Both the position numbers and the translations under genes were made by a program. A stretch of 64,000 nt of DNA from an uncultured Rhodospirillaceae bacterium (GTDB lineage Bacteria; Pseudomonadota; Alphaproteobacteria; Rhodospirillales; Casp-alpha2). The notes under the pieces were generated by a model. It had not been told where the DNA came from, did not search any database, and saw only the letters and a list, made by a program, of their open reading frames with translations. Positions 34,300 through 43,750 of this stretch are shown one piece after another. The stretch lies in the NCBI GenBank assembly GCA_913030825.1, contig CAJWCU010000010.1:62001-126000 (forward strand), given 5' to 3'. The number at the start of each line of letters is the position of its first letter. The stretch's first letter is position 1.

Positions 34300-35835
34300 T
34301 TACTTCCACTTCGCGGTGTAGAACCGCGGGATTTCGTCCGAGGTCGTCTCGATGCTCAGGTCCTTGTTGTATGCGTAGTTCTTGGCATACGTGAACATGG
34401 GCAGCCAGTAGACGTTGTCAGAAATGATCTGGAAGGCTTCCTTGTAGAGCTTTTTGCGCTCGGCAAGGTCGGTGACGTTGCCCGCCTTGTTGATCAGTTC
34501 GTTGACCTTCGGGTCGTTGGCCGGATCGTCCTTGCCGCCCGAGAAGAACACACCGGCGCAGGCCGATGCATCCGGGATCGAGTAGGAACCCCAGGTCATG
34601 TGGTGAACCGGTGTCACGCCGTTCTGCGCCAAGCCGCGCAGCTTGCGGTACTGCATGAAGTTCAGCTTGGCCTTGACGCCGACTTTGGCGAGGTCGGAGA
34701 TCACGGCTTCCGTGAATTCACGCTGACGATAGGCGTAGATGTCGAACTCAAGACCTTCGGCACCCGCTTCCTTCAGAAGGGCCTTGGCCTTTTCCGGATC
34801 GTAGCTGCGGCCGGTGACGTCCTGCACGCAGGCCACCTGATCGGGGTGGCAGGGCGTGTTAATGACCTCAGCGGCTTCGCCGACCAGGTTCTTGACGATC
34901 GATTCACGGTTGATCGCATAGGCGAAGGCTTCACGCACGCGCTTGTCCTTGAACGCCTTGACGTTGGACGAACCGTCCACGTCGAAGGCCAGATAGCTGA
35001 TGCGCATGGTCTTGGCGTTGACCACATCCACCTGCCCGGAAGCCTGCAGCTTTTCGGCCTGATCCTTGGGCACGTCCCAGATCCAGTCGACGCCGCCGGT
35101 CAGCAGTTCGGCCATCTGCGTGTTCATTTCCTTGATCGTGCGATAGACCAGGTTCTTGATCGACGCCTTGCCTTTGGGGCTGCCGTCGAAATAGTCGTCG
35201 TTGCGGACCATGACGATCTTTTCGCCCGGCACGATGTCGGTGATCTTGTAGGGCCCGGTGCCGTTCGGCGGCACGGAACCGAAGTCTTTCTTGCCGTCCT
35301 TCGTCATCGGGGCCTTGTCGTAGTGGCCGTCGGCCAGGATCGGCACCGCCTGCGCCAGATAGGCGAGCGCGGCCGGGAACGGTTTGACCAAATGGATGCG
35401 AATGCTCATCGGGCCGGTCTTCTCGACCGACTTCATCCAGCTGGTGTTCTTCAGCGTGACGACGCCGTTGTCCTTGTTGGTCGTGAAGTTCACCGTATAG
35501 ATGACGTCTTCGGGACCGAAGGAGGAGCCGTCATGGAACTTGACGCCTTCGCGCAGTTCGAAGTCCAAGGTCACGTTGTCGACCCACTTGTAGGACTTGG
35601 CCAGGTTCGGCACGAAGTCACCGGACTTGAGGTCGCGGAACAGCAGGCCGTCCCAGGCCGTGTTGCCGATGATGACCAGTTCACGAGTCCGGTTGAAGTA
35701 GGGGTCGACGACAGGAGATTCACGGTCGGTCACCCAGGTAAGCGTATCGTTGGCCTTGCCGGCAAGCGCAGCACCGGTGCTGATGCCCAGTGCAACCGCT
35801 GCGATCGGCAGGCCCTTCATAATTTGACGAATCAT
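34300..35835 (-). CDS. Periplasmic peptide-type substrate-binding protein (SBP family 5)
   Basis: A 511-residue exported binding protein. The signal peptide is IRQIMKGLPIAAVALGISTGAALA; the mature protein begins GKANDTLTWVTDRES. Family 5 markers include the SLKSGDFVPNLAKSYKWVD-type early segment, LREGVKFHDGSSFGPEDVIYTV (~residue 105), VPPNGTGPYKI and KDKRVREAFAYAINRESIV. GGGAGG lies 6 bases before the ATG at 35835. It is the first gene of the ten-gene transport and hydrolase operon and determines what is imported. The family binds di- and oligopeptides, nickel, glutathione or other solutes, so the ligand is unknown. Confidence 0.93.
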   Translation of the reverse strand: MIRQIMKGLPIAAVALGISTGAALAGKANDTLTWVTDRESPVVDPYFNRTRELVIIGNTAWDGLLFRDLKSGDFVPNLAKSYKWVDNVTLDFELREGVKFHDGSSFGPEDVIYTVNFTTNKDNGVVTLKNTSWMKSVEKTGPMSIRIHLVKPFPAALAYLAQAVPILADGHYDKAPMTKDGKKDFGSVPPNGTGPYKITDIVPGEKIVMVRNDDYFDGSPKGKASIKNLVYRTIKEMNTQMAELLTGGVDWIWDVPKDQAEKLQASGQVDVVNAKTMRISYLAFDVDGSSNVKAFKDKRVREAFAYAINRESIVKNLVGEAAEVINTPCHPDQVACVQDVTGRSYDPEKAKALLKEAGAEGLEFDIYAYRQREFTEAVISDLAKVGVKAKLNFMQYRKLRGLAQNGVTPVHHMTWGSYSIPDASACAGVFFSGGKDDPANDPKVNELINKAGNVTDLAERKKLYKEAFQIISDNVYWLPMFTYAKNYAYNKDLSIETTSDEIPRFYTAKWK

Positions 35836-36351
35836 ATCGTCCTCCCTTGAGTCATTTCTCGGCCGTCCCGGTTTACGTCGTTGAAACCTTGTGACGGCGG
35901 CCCGGACTTCCCCCTCACCGGGAAAGCTGGAAGCATTTCAGAACATAGGCGGCCCGAATGCAAGGAGGGACTGGAACCGCCGTTCGATTGTCGAAGGCAT
36001 TGGATTTCTGACAATACCCCCCGCAGGATCACCACGCGGTCGTTGCGCGGATATGTGCCCCTACACCTTGATAAGCCCCCCAAGGATAGGCCCCCACACG
36101 CGAAAGGTGCTCCCAAATTTCACTGGGGACAAGCGTTATCGTTTCATCAAATTCATGTAATTGAACGAATCGTTTATTAGATATTCATTTTTCGAAAGAA
36201 ACCACCGCCAGGAACCCGTCGGCTGCGGCGATATATCGCGCTTCGGGCCTCGGGCGAAATTGGTCCGATTAAAACCTTCGGATTGGCGCCATGGTTCTCG
36301 ACCGGGTATGAATACCGCCCCGATATCGACCGGAAGACGAAGACGAAGCCC
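35836..36351. promoter_or_regulatory. Divergent intergenic region, transporter operon / CoA-transferase (516 bp)
   Basis: I see no convincing gene; short frames here (for example minus 35832-36116) lack ribosome sites and family-like sequence. The stretch 36120-36210 is AT-rich (TTCATCAAATTCATGTAATTGAACG, then CGTTTATTAGATATTC) and is the likely place for divergent promoters. No clear terminator or operator could be defined. Confidence 0.4.
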
Positions 36352-37761
36352 ATGCCCAAGGATCAGACCGCCCCCCCACCCACCCCCGAATGCCTTGACC
36401 AAATCCTGCGCTGCGTCGAATGGCGCGGCCGGCCGGGCGACGATGTGACCTTCACCGGCGCCGACCCGATCCTGCCGACGAATTTCCGCATCGGCACGGC
36501 GGGGGCGGCGACGCTGGGCGCGGTCGGATTGGCCGCCGACGCGATCCATCATTTAAAGACCGGCCGCCATCAGGACATCGCCGTCGACCACCGGGCGGCG
36601 GCCATGGCCATGCGCTCCAACCGGCATGTCCGCCTGGACGCCGCCGATACGGGCGAGGTCTGGGCCGATATTTCCGGTCTGTACGAATGCGGCGACGGCC
36701 GCTGGATACAACTGCACTGCAATTATCCATGGCTGGCTCAGGATATCCTGAGCGTCCTGGACTGCGCCGCCGACCGCCCGTCGGTCGATGCCGCCTTGAA
36801 GACCTGGAAGGCCCAGGACTTCGAAGACGCGGGCAAGGAAAAGAACCTTTGCGCCTTCATGGTGCGGAGCCCCGAGGAATGGGCCGCCCACCCCCAGGCC
36901 GCCGCCGTGGCGAGCCAGCCGCTGATGACCATCGAGAAGATCGGCGATGCGCCGGCCCAACCCTTGCCCGCGGGCGACCGGCCGCTTTCCGGCGTCCGGG
37001 CCCTGGAACTGACCCGCGTGCTGGCCGGGCCGGTCAGCGGACGGACGCTTGCCGAACACGGTGCCCAGGTCATGCGCATCGGCCGCGCCGACCGCCCGGA
37101 CGGCGTCAACCTGGTGCAGGACACGGGCCTGGGCAAACTGGCCGCCGACCTGGACCTGCGTGAAGACGCCGACCGCGACCGCCTGGACGCCCTGATCCGG
37201 CAATCCGACGTGGTGACGCAAGGCCACCGGCCCGGCACCCTGGCGGCACGGGGCCTGACACCGGAACGCCTGGCCGCGCTGCGCCCCGGCGTCGTCTTCG
37301 TCAGCCTGTCGGCCTGGGGCCATGTCGGACCGTGGAACTGGCGGCGCGGTTTCGATTCCCTGGTGCAATGCGCCATGGGGGCGACCTGGGAAAACGGCGA
37401 CCGGACGCGCCCGCGCCACCTGCCGGCACAGTCCTACGACTATATCACCGGCTATCTGGCCGCCTTCGGCGCCATGGAGGGCCTGCGCCGCCGCGCGACC
37501 GAGGGCGGCAGTTGGTTGATTCGCCTTTCCCTGGCGCAGACCGGGCATTGGTTGAACGGTTTGGGCCGCGTCGGCGATGAAACCACCAAGCAGGGGGCGG
37601 AGCCGACCTTCGACGAGGTCGCCGATTTGATGGAAAGCCACGACACGGTCTGGGGCCCGATGGGCCATTTGAAGCCGGTCGTGCAGATGTCGGAGACGCC
37701 GCCGCGCTGGGACCTGCCGTCGGTGCCGCTCGGCACCCATCCGCCGGTCTGGCCGGAATAA
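36352..37761 (+). CDS. Class III CoA-transferase (CaiB/BaiF family) with rearranged domain order
   Basis: A 469-residue protein; I chose the ATG at 36352 as the most plausible start. Family III transferases usually open with the PLxGxRVLELTRVLAGP motif; here that motif (PLSGVRALELTRVLAGPVSGRTL) begins near residue 211. The first 200 residues look like the usual C-terminal half (GRHQDIAVDHRAAAMAM; CGDGRWIQLHCNYPW; RSPEEWAAHPQ). The catalytic Asp is likely in AQSYDYITGYLAAFGAMEGL (~residue 364). The protein therefore looks circularly permuted or built of two half-domains. It moves CoA between carboxylic acids; substrates are unknown. It converges on the EamA exporter gene, 8 bp away. Confidence 0.8.
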   Translation: MPKDQTAPPPTPECLDQILRCVEWRGRPGDDVTFTGADPILPTNFRIGTAGAATLGAVGLAADAIHHLKTGRHQDIAVDHRAAAMAMRSNRHVRLDAADTGEVWADISGLYECGDGRWIQLHCNYPWLAQDILSVLDCAADRPSVDAALKTWKAQDFEDAGKEKNLCAFMVRSPEEWAAHPQAAAVASQPLMTIEKIGDAPAQPLPAGDRPLSGVRALELTRVLAGPVSGRTLAEHGAQVMRIGRADRPDGVNLVQDTGLGKLAADLDLREDADRDRLDALIRQSDVVTQGHRPGTLAARGLTPERLAALRPGVVFVSLSAWGHVGPWNWRRGFDSLVQCAMGATWENGDRTRPRHLPAQSYDYITGYLAAFGAMEGLRRRATEGGSWLIRLSLAQTGHWLNGLGRVGDETTKQGAEPTFDEVADLMESHDTVWGPMGHLKPVVQMSETPPRWDLPSVPLGTHPPVWPE

Positions 37762-37769
37762 CGGGCCTC

Positions 37770-38711
37770 CTACCCTTCCGAGGTCTTGAAGGTCGCGTCC
37801 TTCAGCGCATTTTTGGCCCGCGCCTCGCGGTAGGTGATGTACATGGTCGAGGCAAAAACCACCGTGCCGCCGACCCAGGTCCAGAAATCCGGGAATTCGC
37901 CGAACATGATATAGCCCAGCCCAGCCGCCCAGAGCAGGCGGGTGAAGTCGGCGGGCATCACGGCGCTGGCCTCGCCCAGCTGCATTGCCTTGGCCATGCA
38001 GACATGGGCGACCGCCGCCAACAGGCCGATGGCGATCATCTCGATTAGCTGCATCCAGGTCGGCCATTCCCAGACGAACAGCGCCAGAACCAGCGTCGCC
38101 GGGGTGAAATAGACCGAGGAATAGAACACGATGGTGACCGGCGAATCATGGCGCGCCAGGACCTTGACGATCAACAACGCCCAGGCCCAAAGAACCGTCG
38201 AGCCCAGCGCCAGCAGATAACCGGGGCTGATGTCCTGAAACCCGGGACGCAGGATGATCGCTGTGCCGATGAACCCGACGAGCAAGGCCGACCAACGGCG
38301 CAGGCCCATCTTTTCCCGCAGCATGAAGACGGCGCCCAGCGAGGTGAACAGCACGACCGTGAAGCTCAGCGCCGTCGCGTCACCGACCGGCACGACCTGC
38401 AACGTGTAGAACCAGGTCAGCATGGCGCCCAGGCCGACGACGCCGCGCAACAATTGCAGATCGGGGCGTTTGCTTTTCCAGGCCGAGCGGTCCTGACGGA
38501 ACAGCGGCGGCGTCAGGACGATCAGGACGACCAGATTGCGGAAGAAGGCGACCTCGAACGGCGGCAGTTCCTGGGTCATGTCGCGGACCAGGGCGTGCAG
38601 GCAGGAAATCAACACCGCCCCGGCCAGCATGTACAGCAGGCCCCGGAAGTTATCGACCTTCCGCGGACCTTCGGGTGTTAGGTGGGGGGTAAGGTCCGGG
38701 GTCGTCGCCAT
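37770..38711 (-). CDS. EamA/DMT-family membrane transporter
   Basis: A 313-residue membrane protein with ten predicted helices arranged as two EamA repeats. The first repeat starts at NFRGLLYMLAGAVLISCLHALVRDM; the typical SLGAVFMLREKMGLRRWSALLVGFIGTAIILRPG block appears at the end of repeat 1, and the second repeat begins SPGYLLALGSTVLWAWALLIVK. Members export amino acids, nucleosides or other metabolites. The N-terminal tail (~20 residues) is cytoplasmic. It is divergent from the oxidoreductase at 38809 and has no other operon partner. Substrate unknown. Confidence 0.9.
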   Translation of the reverse strand: MATTPDLTPHLTPEGPRKVDNFRGLLYMLAGAVLISCLHALVRDMTQELPPFEVAFFRNLVVLIVLTPPLFRQDRSAWKSKRPDLQLLRGVVGLGAMLTWFYTLQVVPVGDATALSFTVVLFTSLGAVFMLREKMGLRRWSALLVGFIGTAIILRPGFQDISPGYLLALGSTVLWAWALLIVKVLARHDSPVTIVFYSSVYFTPATLVLALFVWEWPTWMQLIEMIAIGLLAAVAHVCMAKAMQLGEASAVMPADFTRLLWAAGLGYIMFGEFPDFWTWVGGTVVFASTMYITYREARAKNALKDATFKTSEG

Positions 38712-38808
38712 GGCTTCACTATAGACTTAGGCGGAACAACGGCAATAAGGTCGTCCGCCCTTAATGGGGCCAATTGCATACAATTCTTGGGGTAAGGAAA
38801 CCGCCGAC

Positions 38809-39804
38809 ATGATCAAAGCAGGTATCGCCGGGCTGGGCCGCTGGGGCCAGACCCTCGTCAATTCCGTCCATGGCAAAAGCGACAAGATCGCCTTCACCGC
38901 CGGTTGCACCGGACGCAAGGCGCGGGCGCAGGCCTATTGCGACGAGAAAGGCATCGACCTGCGCGACGGCCTGGCCGACTTGCTGAACGATCCCGAATTG
39001 GACGCGGTGGTCCTGGCGACGCCGCATTCGCAGCACGCCGATCAGGTCATCGCCGCCGCCGCCGCCGGCAAGCAGATCTTCATCGAAAAGCCCTTCACCC
39101 TGGACCGCGCCAGCGCCCAGGCCGCCGCCGACGCGGCCGCCGCGGCGGGCGTCGTTCTGGCGCTGGGCCATAACCGGCGATTCCATCCGATCACCCTGAA
39201 GATCAAGGAAATGATCGACAGTGGTGCATTGGGCCAGATCCTTCATATCGAAGGCAACCTGAGCGGCTCCGGCGGGCTGCGCTATCCGCCGGAAAGCTGG
39301 CGCGCCCAGGCCGACGAAAGCCCGGCCGGCGGCATGACGCCCATGGGCATCCACGTCGTCGATGCCTTTCTTTATCTGATGGGCTCGGTCGACGAGGTGG
39401 TCGCCCGCTCCGACCGTCAGTTCCTGCAAATCCCGACCGACGATACGACCTCGGTGATGATGCGCTTCGCCTCGGGTGCCACGGGTTATCTGGGAACCCT
39501 GACCGCGACGGCGCCGGTTTGGCGCATTCAGGTCTTCGGGACCGGCGGCTGGGCCGAAATGCACAGCTACGACCGCCTGTTCACCTGCTCGGTCGCCGCC
39601 GACGGCACGCCCGGCAAGGAAGAGATGATCGAATACGGCCCGTTCGACATGGAACGCGCCGAACTGGAAGCTTTCGCCGACGCCTGCACGGGCGGCCCGG
39701 CCTATCCGTTGAGCCCGGCCGAGGCCGTGCACGGCACGGCCGTGTTGGAAGCTATTATCCGGGGCGCCGAGAACGGCCAACCGGTGGCGCTCAAGGACGT
39801 CTAG
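38809..39804 (+). CDS. Gfo/Idh/MocA-family NAD(P)-dependent oxidoreductase
   Basis: A 331-residue dehydrogenase; the ATG at 38809 is preferred because AAGGAAA lies ~9 bases upstream and it leads straight into the Rossmann motif GIAGLGRWGQTLV. The VVLATPHSQHADQVIAAAAAGKQIFIEKPFTLD block with catalytic-type EKP (~residue 95) and the HNRRFHPITLKIKEMI segment fit the family, which oxidises or reduces sugars, inositols and related compounds. The C-terminal alpha/beta domain includes GGMTPMGIHVVDAFLYLMG. A small membrane protein gene follows 21 bp later. Substrate is not predictable. Confidence 0.9.
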   Translation: MIKAGIAGLGRWGQTLVNSVHGKSDKIAFTAGCTGRKARAQAYCDEKGIDLRDGLADLLNDPELDAVVLATPHSQHADQVIAAAAAGKQIFIEKPFTLDRASAQAAADAAAAAGVVLALGHNRRFHPITLKIKEMIDSGALGQILHIEGNLSGSGGLRYPPESWRAQADESPAGGMTPMGIHVVDAFLYLMGSVDEVVARSDRQFLQIPTDDTTSVMMRFASGATGYLGTLTATAPVWRIQVFGTGGWAEMHSYDRLFTCSVAADGTPGKEEMIEYGPFDMERAELEAFADACTGGPAYPLSPAEAVHGTAVLEAIIRGAENGQPVALKDV

Positions 39805-39825
39805 GGCAGGCGAGGCGACAGGCCG

Positions 39826-40113
39826 ATGGGGTTCCTGCTGCGGCGGTTGATGGCTTACGGGCGGTGGGTGTCCCTCGCCGCCGCGGCCTCGGCCGCCGCC
39901 GCGGTCTACGGCATTCTTTCGACGCGCGAGGAGATCTCCCTGTTCGGCGGCGAACCGCACGTCATCGAATGGTGGGAGCCCTATATCTGGCCGGCGGCCA
40001 CGTTCATCGTGGTGGGCCGCGTCCTGCGCATGGTCATCCGGCGCTTCACGGCGTCAGCGACCGCGCATGTCGCACGAATCCGCCGTGGGGATATCTTCGG
40101 CCCCCGGCCCTGA
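39826..40113 (+). CDS. Small membrane protein, unknown function
   Basis: A 95-residue protein with two likely membrane helices: WVSLAAAASAAAAVYGIL (~residues 14-31) and YIWPAATFIVVGRVLRMVI (~residues 53-71). The loop between them is acidic and aromatic (EEISLFGGEPHVIEWWEP); both ends are Arg-rich. It follows the oxidoreductase by 21 bp on the same strand, so they may be co-transcribed. I do not recognise the family. Confidence 0.6.
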   Translation: MGFLLRRLMAYGRWVSLAAAASAAAAVYGILSTREEISLFGGEPHVIEWWEPYIWPAATFIVVGRVLRMVIRRFTASATAHVARIRRGDIFGPRP

Positions 40114-40159
40114 TTCGCGCGGACGACATTAAGGCAAAAGGTTGAAGAGAGCGGACGGC

Positions 40160-40381
40160 TTAGCTGTCGCCGCCGTCGCCGCCGGGCATGCCGCCCATGC
40201 CCGCCTGCGCGATCTTCTTGTCCGTGGTGTAATTGTTAAGCGCCCAAACGGCCCAGATCGCCGCCGGAATCCAGCCGATCAGGGTCAATTGCAGGACCAG
40301 ACAGATCAGGCCCTGGATGGGCTTGCCGATGGTGAAGAACACGAACCACGGAATCAAAAGTGCCAAAATCAGTCGGATCAT
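40160..40381 (-). CDS. YqaE/Pmp3-family small membrane protein
   Basis: A 73-residue proteolipid with two helices: LILALLIPWFVFFTIG (~residues 4-19) and GLICLVLQLTLIGWIPAAIWAVWAL (~residues 24-48), the arrangement of the YqaE/Pmp3 (UPF0057) family linked to membrane potential and stress. A Gly-rich hydrophilic tail (GMGGMPGGDGGDS) extends the C-terminus. The start at 40381 is the ATG that gives the family-typical N-terminus; longer in-frame extensions are shadows. It is convergent with the preceding small protein and divergent from queA. Confidence 0.85.
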   Translation of the reverse strand: MIRLILALLIPWFVFFTIGKPIQGLICLVLQLTLIGWIPAAIWAVWALNNYTTDKKIAQAGMGGMPGGDGGDS

Positions 40382-40538
40382 GGGTACCCCCTTGTCGTTT
40401 GACGGCCGTTCAAGGCGGCCTCGGTCCATCAACGTTAGCCGCTGCGGTGCCGCGTGACAATTGGCGCTGACATTCGCCGCCGCTTCGCCTAGGTTCGGCC
40501 CCCGCTGAATATATGGACCGGACCCGCCGGAATTTTGC

Positions 40539-41612
40539 ATGAAGACCGACCTGTTCGATTTCGACCTGCCGTCCGAACTGATCGCCCAGAAACCGATCAG
40601 CCCCCGCGACGCCGCCAAGATGCTGGAGGTCCTGCCGACCGGCTGCCGCGATGCCTGCGTGCGCGATCTGCCTGACCTGTTGAATCCGGGCGACGTCATG
40701 GTCGTCAACGACACCCGGGTGATCCCGGCGCGCCTGACCGGCCGGCGCGGTGACGCCGCCCGCCCGGGCCCGCCCGAAGGTGGGCCCAAGGTCGAGGTCA
40801 CCCTGCACAAATGGAACGAGGACGGTACCTGGCGCGCTTTCGCCCGGCCCGCGCGCAAGCTTAGCCCCCGCGACCATATCGTCTTCGCCCCTGGGTTTTC
40901 CTGCGACGTGATCGACAAGCTCGAGATGGGCGAGGTCGTCCTGCGGTTCAACAAATTCGGGCCGGACCTGCAGGAGGCCCTGGAACAATACGGCGTCATG
41001 CCCCTGCCGCCCTATATCAAGCGCGAAGCGGCCGGCGACGACGCCGACAAGGACGATTACCAAACCCTGTTCGCGGCCCGCGACGGCGCCGTGGCGGCGC
41101 CCACGGCGTCGCTGCACTTCACGCCGGAACTGCTGGGCGCGTTGGACGATCGGGGGGTCGAGAGGGTGTCGCTGACCCTGCATGTCGGAGCCGGGACGTT
41201 CCTGCCCGTGCGCGAGGAAGACACCCGCCATCACGTCATGCATTCCGAATGGGGCGAGGTCAGCGAACGCGCCGCCCAGTTCATCAATCAGGCACGGGAT
41301 GCCGGCGGGCGCATCGTCGCCGTCGGCTCGACCGCCATGCGCCTGTTGGAATCGGCGGCCGACGACGACGGCCGCATCCAGCCGTTTCGCGGCGAGACCG
41401 ACATCTTCATCACTCCCGGGTATCGCTTCAAGGCGGTCGACCTGATGGTCACCAATTTCCATCTGCCGCGATCGACCCTGTTCATGCTGGTCTCCGCCTT
41501 CGCGGGCCTGGATGCCATGCAGGCCGCCTATGCCCACGCCAAGGACGCCGGTTATCGGTTCTATTCCTACGGCGACGCCTGTCTTTTGCACCGCAACGAC
41601 GGCACCGGGTGA
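40539..41612 (+). CDS. queA: S-adenosylmethionine:tRNA ribosyltransferase-isomerase QueA
   Basis: A 357-residue enzyme that adds the SAM ribosyl moiety to preQ1-modified tRNA, giving epoxyqueuosine. Family markers are the N-terminal FDFDLPSELIAQKP, RDLPDLLNPGDVMVVNDTRVIPARL, the central LPPYIKREA, GAVAAPTASLHFTPEL, and the late TDIFITPGYRFKAVDLMVTNFHLPRSTLFMLVSAFAG. Length is normal. Tgt, QueF, QueD-like, QueE, QueC and QueG genes follow within 14 kb, so most of the queuosine route is encoded nearby even though queA has its own transcription unit. A short AT-rich stretch at 41660-41690 separates it from the next gene. Confidence 0.96.
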   Translation: MKTDLFDFDLPSELIAQKPISPRDAAKMLEVLPTGCRDACVRDLPDLLNPGDVMVVNDTRVIPARLTGRRGDAARPGPPEGGPKVEVTLHKWNEDGTWRAFARPARKLSPRDHIVFAPGFSCDVIDKLEMGEVVLRFNKFGPDLQEALEQYGVMPLPPYIKREAAGDDADKDDYQTLFAARDGAVAAPTASLHFTPELLGALDDRGVERVSLTLHVGAGTFLPVREEDTRHHVMHSEWGEVSERAAQFINQARDAGGRIVAVGSTAMRLLESAADDDGRIQPFRGETDIFITPGYRFKAVDLMVTNFHLPRSTLFMLVSAFAGLDAMQAAYAHAKDAGYRFYSYGDACLLHRNDGTG

Positions 41613-41757
41613 TCCGACCACCCGATACTGACGTATGTCGTTCGTCTGCGCGCCTACACATTCAATTATTTCTATGTTTAGATTTGTCCGCCTCTTGGGG
41701 AAGAAGCAGCAACAATCAACGCATCGGGATTGATCTCCCGAAAGGGCACCCGTTCTC

Positions 41758-42084
41758 ATGCGCATTCGAGACTATCTTCCGGCGGCGGCTTTGGTCGCCG
41801 TCTGCGTCGGCTGGCTCGCCGTCGCGACCCTGCGGCCGCAGCCGGGCCAGACGCAGATCGGCGTCGTGTTCCCGCCCGGTTTCACCGGCCAGGACGTGCT
41901 GAGCCGTGTCGCCGATGCCGGTGGCCGCCTCGTCCGCGAAGGCGCCTGGCCGTTCATCGCCGTCATCGCCGCCGACGATGCGCGTGTGCTCGCCCGTCTC
42001 GACGAATTGGGCGCTCTGTTCACCGTCAATCCCCTCGCCCTCGGCGGCTGCCTGACCCGGCCCGCGGCGACCACGCCTTCATAA
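41758..42084 (+). CDS. Small N-terminally anchored protein upstream of a chemoreceptor, unknown function
   Basis: A 108-residue protein. A single helix or uncleaved signal ([21 protein letters not shown], residues 5-25) is followed by a soluble ~80-residue domain ([55 protein letters not shown]), which would be outside the membrane. It reads as an alpha/beta fold of two short repeats but no family is recognised. The stop is 14 bp before the chemoreceptor start, so the two are probably co-expressed; it may be a partner for that receptor, which lacks a periplasmic domain of its own. That role is speculative. Confidence 0.65.
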   Translation: MRIRDYLPAAALVAVCVGWLAVATLRPQPGQTQIGVVFPPGFTGQDVLSRVADAGGRLVREGAWPFIAVIAADDARVLARLDELGALFTVNPLALGGCLTRPAATTPS

Positions 42085-42098
42085 AGGAATTCGACCCC

Positions 42099-43556
42099 AT
42101 GGAAGCCCTCCAGGATCTCCGCGTTAAATCGACCCGTTTCTTCGTTCTGTTCGCCTGGGCGCATCTGCCGCTCGCCGGCCTGGCCTATTGGTGGACCGGC
42201 GGCGATCTGGCGACCGGCGCCGGCATCATCGCCATCGTCGCCCTGGCCTCGACCGCCGCCTGGCGCAGCCAGCCGGCCGCCGCCGCGACGCGCTTTCTGA
42301 TCGCCGCGGGCGCGATGATCAATGTCGGTGCCTTGCTTTACATGTTCGCGGGCCATCCGTGGCAGATCGACGTCCACATGTATTTCTTCGCCGTGCTGGC
42401 GATGACCGCCGCCTTCTGCTGCTGGCAGACCGTCCTGGTCGCCGCGGCGACGGTCGCCGCGCATCACCTGGTCCTCAACTTCACCCTGCCCTTCGCCGTG
42501 TTCCCGGACGGCGCCGACTTCCTGCGCGTCGTGTTTCACGCCGTGGTCGTGGTGGTCGAAACCATCGTTTTGATGTGGCTGACCTTCCGTCTGGTCGCCG
42601 CCTTCCGCCATAGCGCCGAAGCGGTCGACGCCGCCGAGGCCGCCAAGGCCGAGGTCGAGGAAATGAGCCAGGAACGCGAACGCCTGGAGAAATTCAATCA
42701 GGAAGAACGCCGCCGTCTGCTTCTGGAAACGGCGTCGCGCTTCGAAAGTCAGGTGGCGCCCATCGTCTCGAACGTCACCGACCACGCCCATACCATGAAC
42801 TCGGTCTCCAGGAGTCTGTCGGACCTGGCGGCCATGGCGCTGGACCGCTCGGCCGATACGGCGGGGGCCGTCGACAAGGCGACCGGCAACGTCCAGACCG
42901 TGGCCAGCGCCACCGAGGAAATGAGCGCCAGCATGGCCGAGGTCACCAGCCAGGTTCGCCGTGCCCATGACGTCGCCCAGGATGCCTCGCGCAAGGCGCG
43001 GGACACGGACCGGACCATGGCCCGCCTGACCGATGCCGCTGCCAAGATCGGCAACGTCATGGAGATGATCAACGACATCGCCGAACAGACCAACCTGCTG
43101 GCCCTCAACGCGACGATCGAGGCCGCCCGCGCCGGCGAGGCCGGCAAGGGCTTCGCCGTGGTCGCCAGCGAGGTCAAGAACCTGGCCACCCAGACCGCCC
43201 GCGCGACCCAGGAAATCGCCGAGGAAGTCACCACCATGCAGGACGTCTCGCGCGACGCGGCCCAGGAAATCCAGAGCATTTCCGCAACCATCGACGAGAT
43301 CAACACGGTCAGCGAGATGATCGCCGCCGCCATCGAGGAACAGACCTCGGCGACGCACGAGATCGCCCGCTCCAGCCAGGACGCCGCCAGCCATACGGAA
43401 TCGGTCCAGGCCAACGTGGTGACCCTGCGCGACGCCTCGGAAAACACCGGCAGCGCCGCCGGCGAGGTCTCCTCCGCCGCCGCCAGCCTGTCCAGTCAGG
43501 CGCAAAGCCTGAAACAGGCCATCGACGGCATGTTGTCGGATCTGCGCGCCGCCTGA
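42099..43556 (+). CDS. Methyl-accepting chemotaxis protein with multi-helix membrane sensor
   Basis: A 485-residue chemoreceptor starting at the ATG at 42099 (AAAGGA ~9 bases upstream). The first ~175 residues form about six membrane helices with short loops ([70 protein letters not shown]). There is no large periplasmic domain and no clear HAMP. A coiled coil leads to the signalling hairpin with the conserved tip [22 protein letters not shown] (~residue 325) and [13 protein letters not shown]. It should signal through CheW/CheA encoded elsewhere. The ligand may be sensed within the membrane or through the anchored protein encoded 14 bp upstream. Confidence 0.93.
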   Translation: MEALQDLRVKSTRFFVLFAWAHLPLAGLAYWWTGGDLATGAGIIAIVALASTAAWRSQPAAAATRFLIAAGAMINVGALLYMFAGHPWQIDVHMYFFAVLAMTAAFCCWQTVLVAAATVAAHHLVLNFTLPFAVFPDGADFLRVVFHAVVVVVETIVLMWLTFRLVAAFRHSAEAVDAAEAAKAEVEEMSQERERLEKFNQEERRRLLLETASRFESQVAPIVSNVTDHAHTMNSVSRSLSDLAAMALDRSADTAGAVDKATGNVQTVASATEEMSASMAEVTSQVRRAHDVAQDASRKARDTDRTMARLTDAAAKIGNVMEMINDIAEQTNLLALNATIEAARAGEAGKGFAVVASEVKNLATQTARATQEIAEEVTTMQDVSRDAAQEIQSISATIDEINTVSEMIAAAIEEQTSATHEIARSSQDAASHTESVQANVVTLRDASENTGSAAGEVSSAAASLSSQAQSLKQAIDGMLSDLRAA

Positions 43557-43589
43557 ACCCGCTTCCTCTCTCTTGAGGGATGACCAAGC

Positions 43590-43622
43590 CCCATCCGCTC
43601 CGGCCCCACCGGGGCGGATGGG
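43590..43622 (+). terminator. Terminator-like stem-loop after the chemoreceptor gene
   Basis: Arms 43590-43603 and 43609-43622 pair over 14 positions with one G-T type mismatch around a 5-base loop. It lies 33 bp after the chemoreceptor stop. No T-run follows, so it may be a weak or Rho-assisted terminator. Confidence 0.5.
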
Positions 43623-43750
43623 TGCTTGCGTGCGCGCCGCCCGCGCCGCATATTCCGCCGCGTTATGCTTATTTGTTCCCTCAATCGCCGGGCGGGCGCA
43701 TCCGCGCCCTTGGCTTTCGCGCCAGGAGGCGCGGCGCGCGGTCGCGCTTG

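Noticed and set aside
35832-36116. 94-codon minus-strand frame upstream of the binding-protein gene
   Set aside because: No ribosome site and no recognisable features, and it overlaps the binding-protein start.
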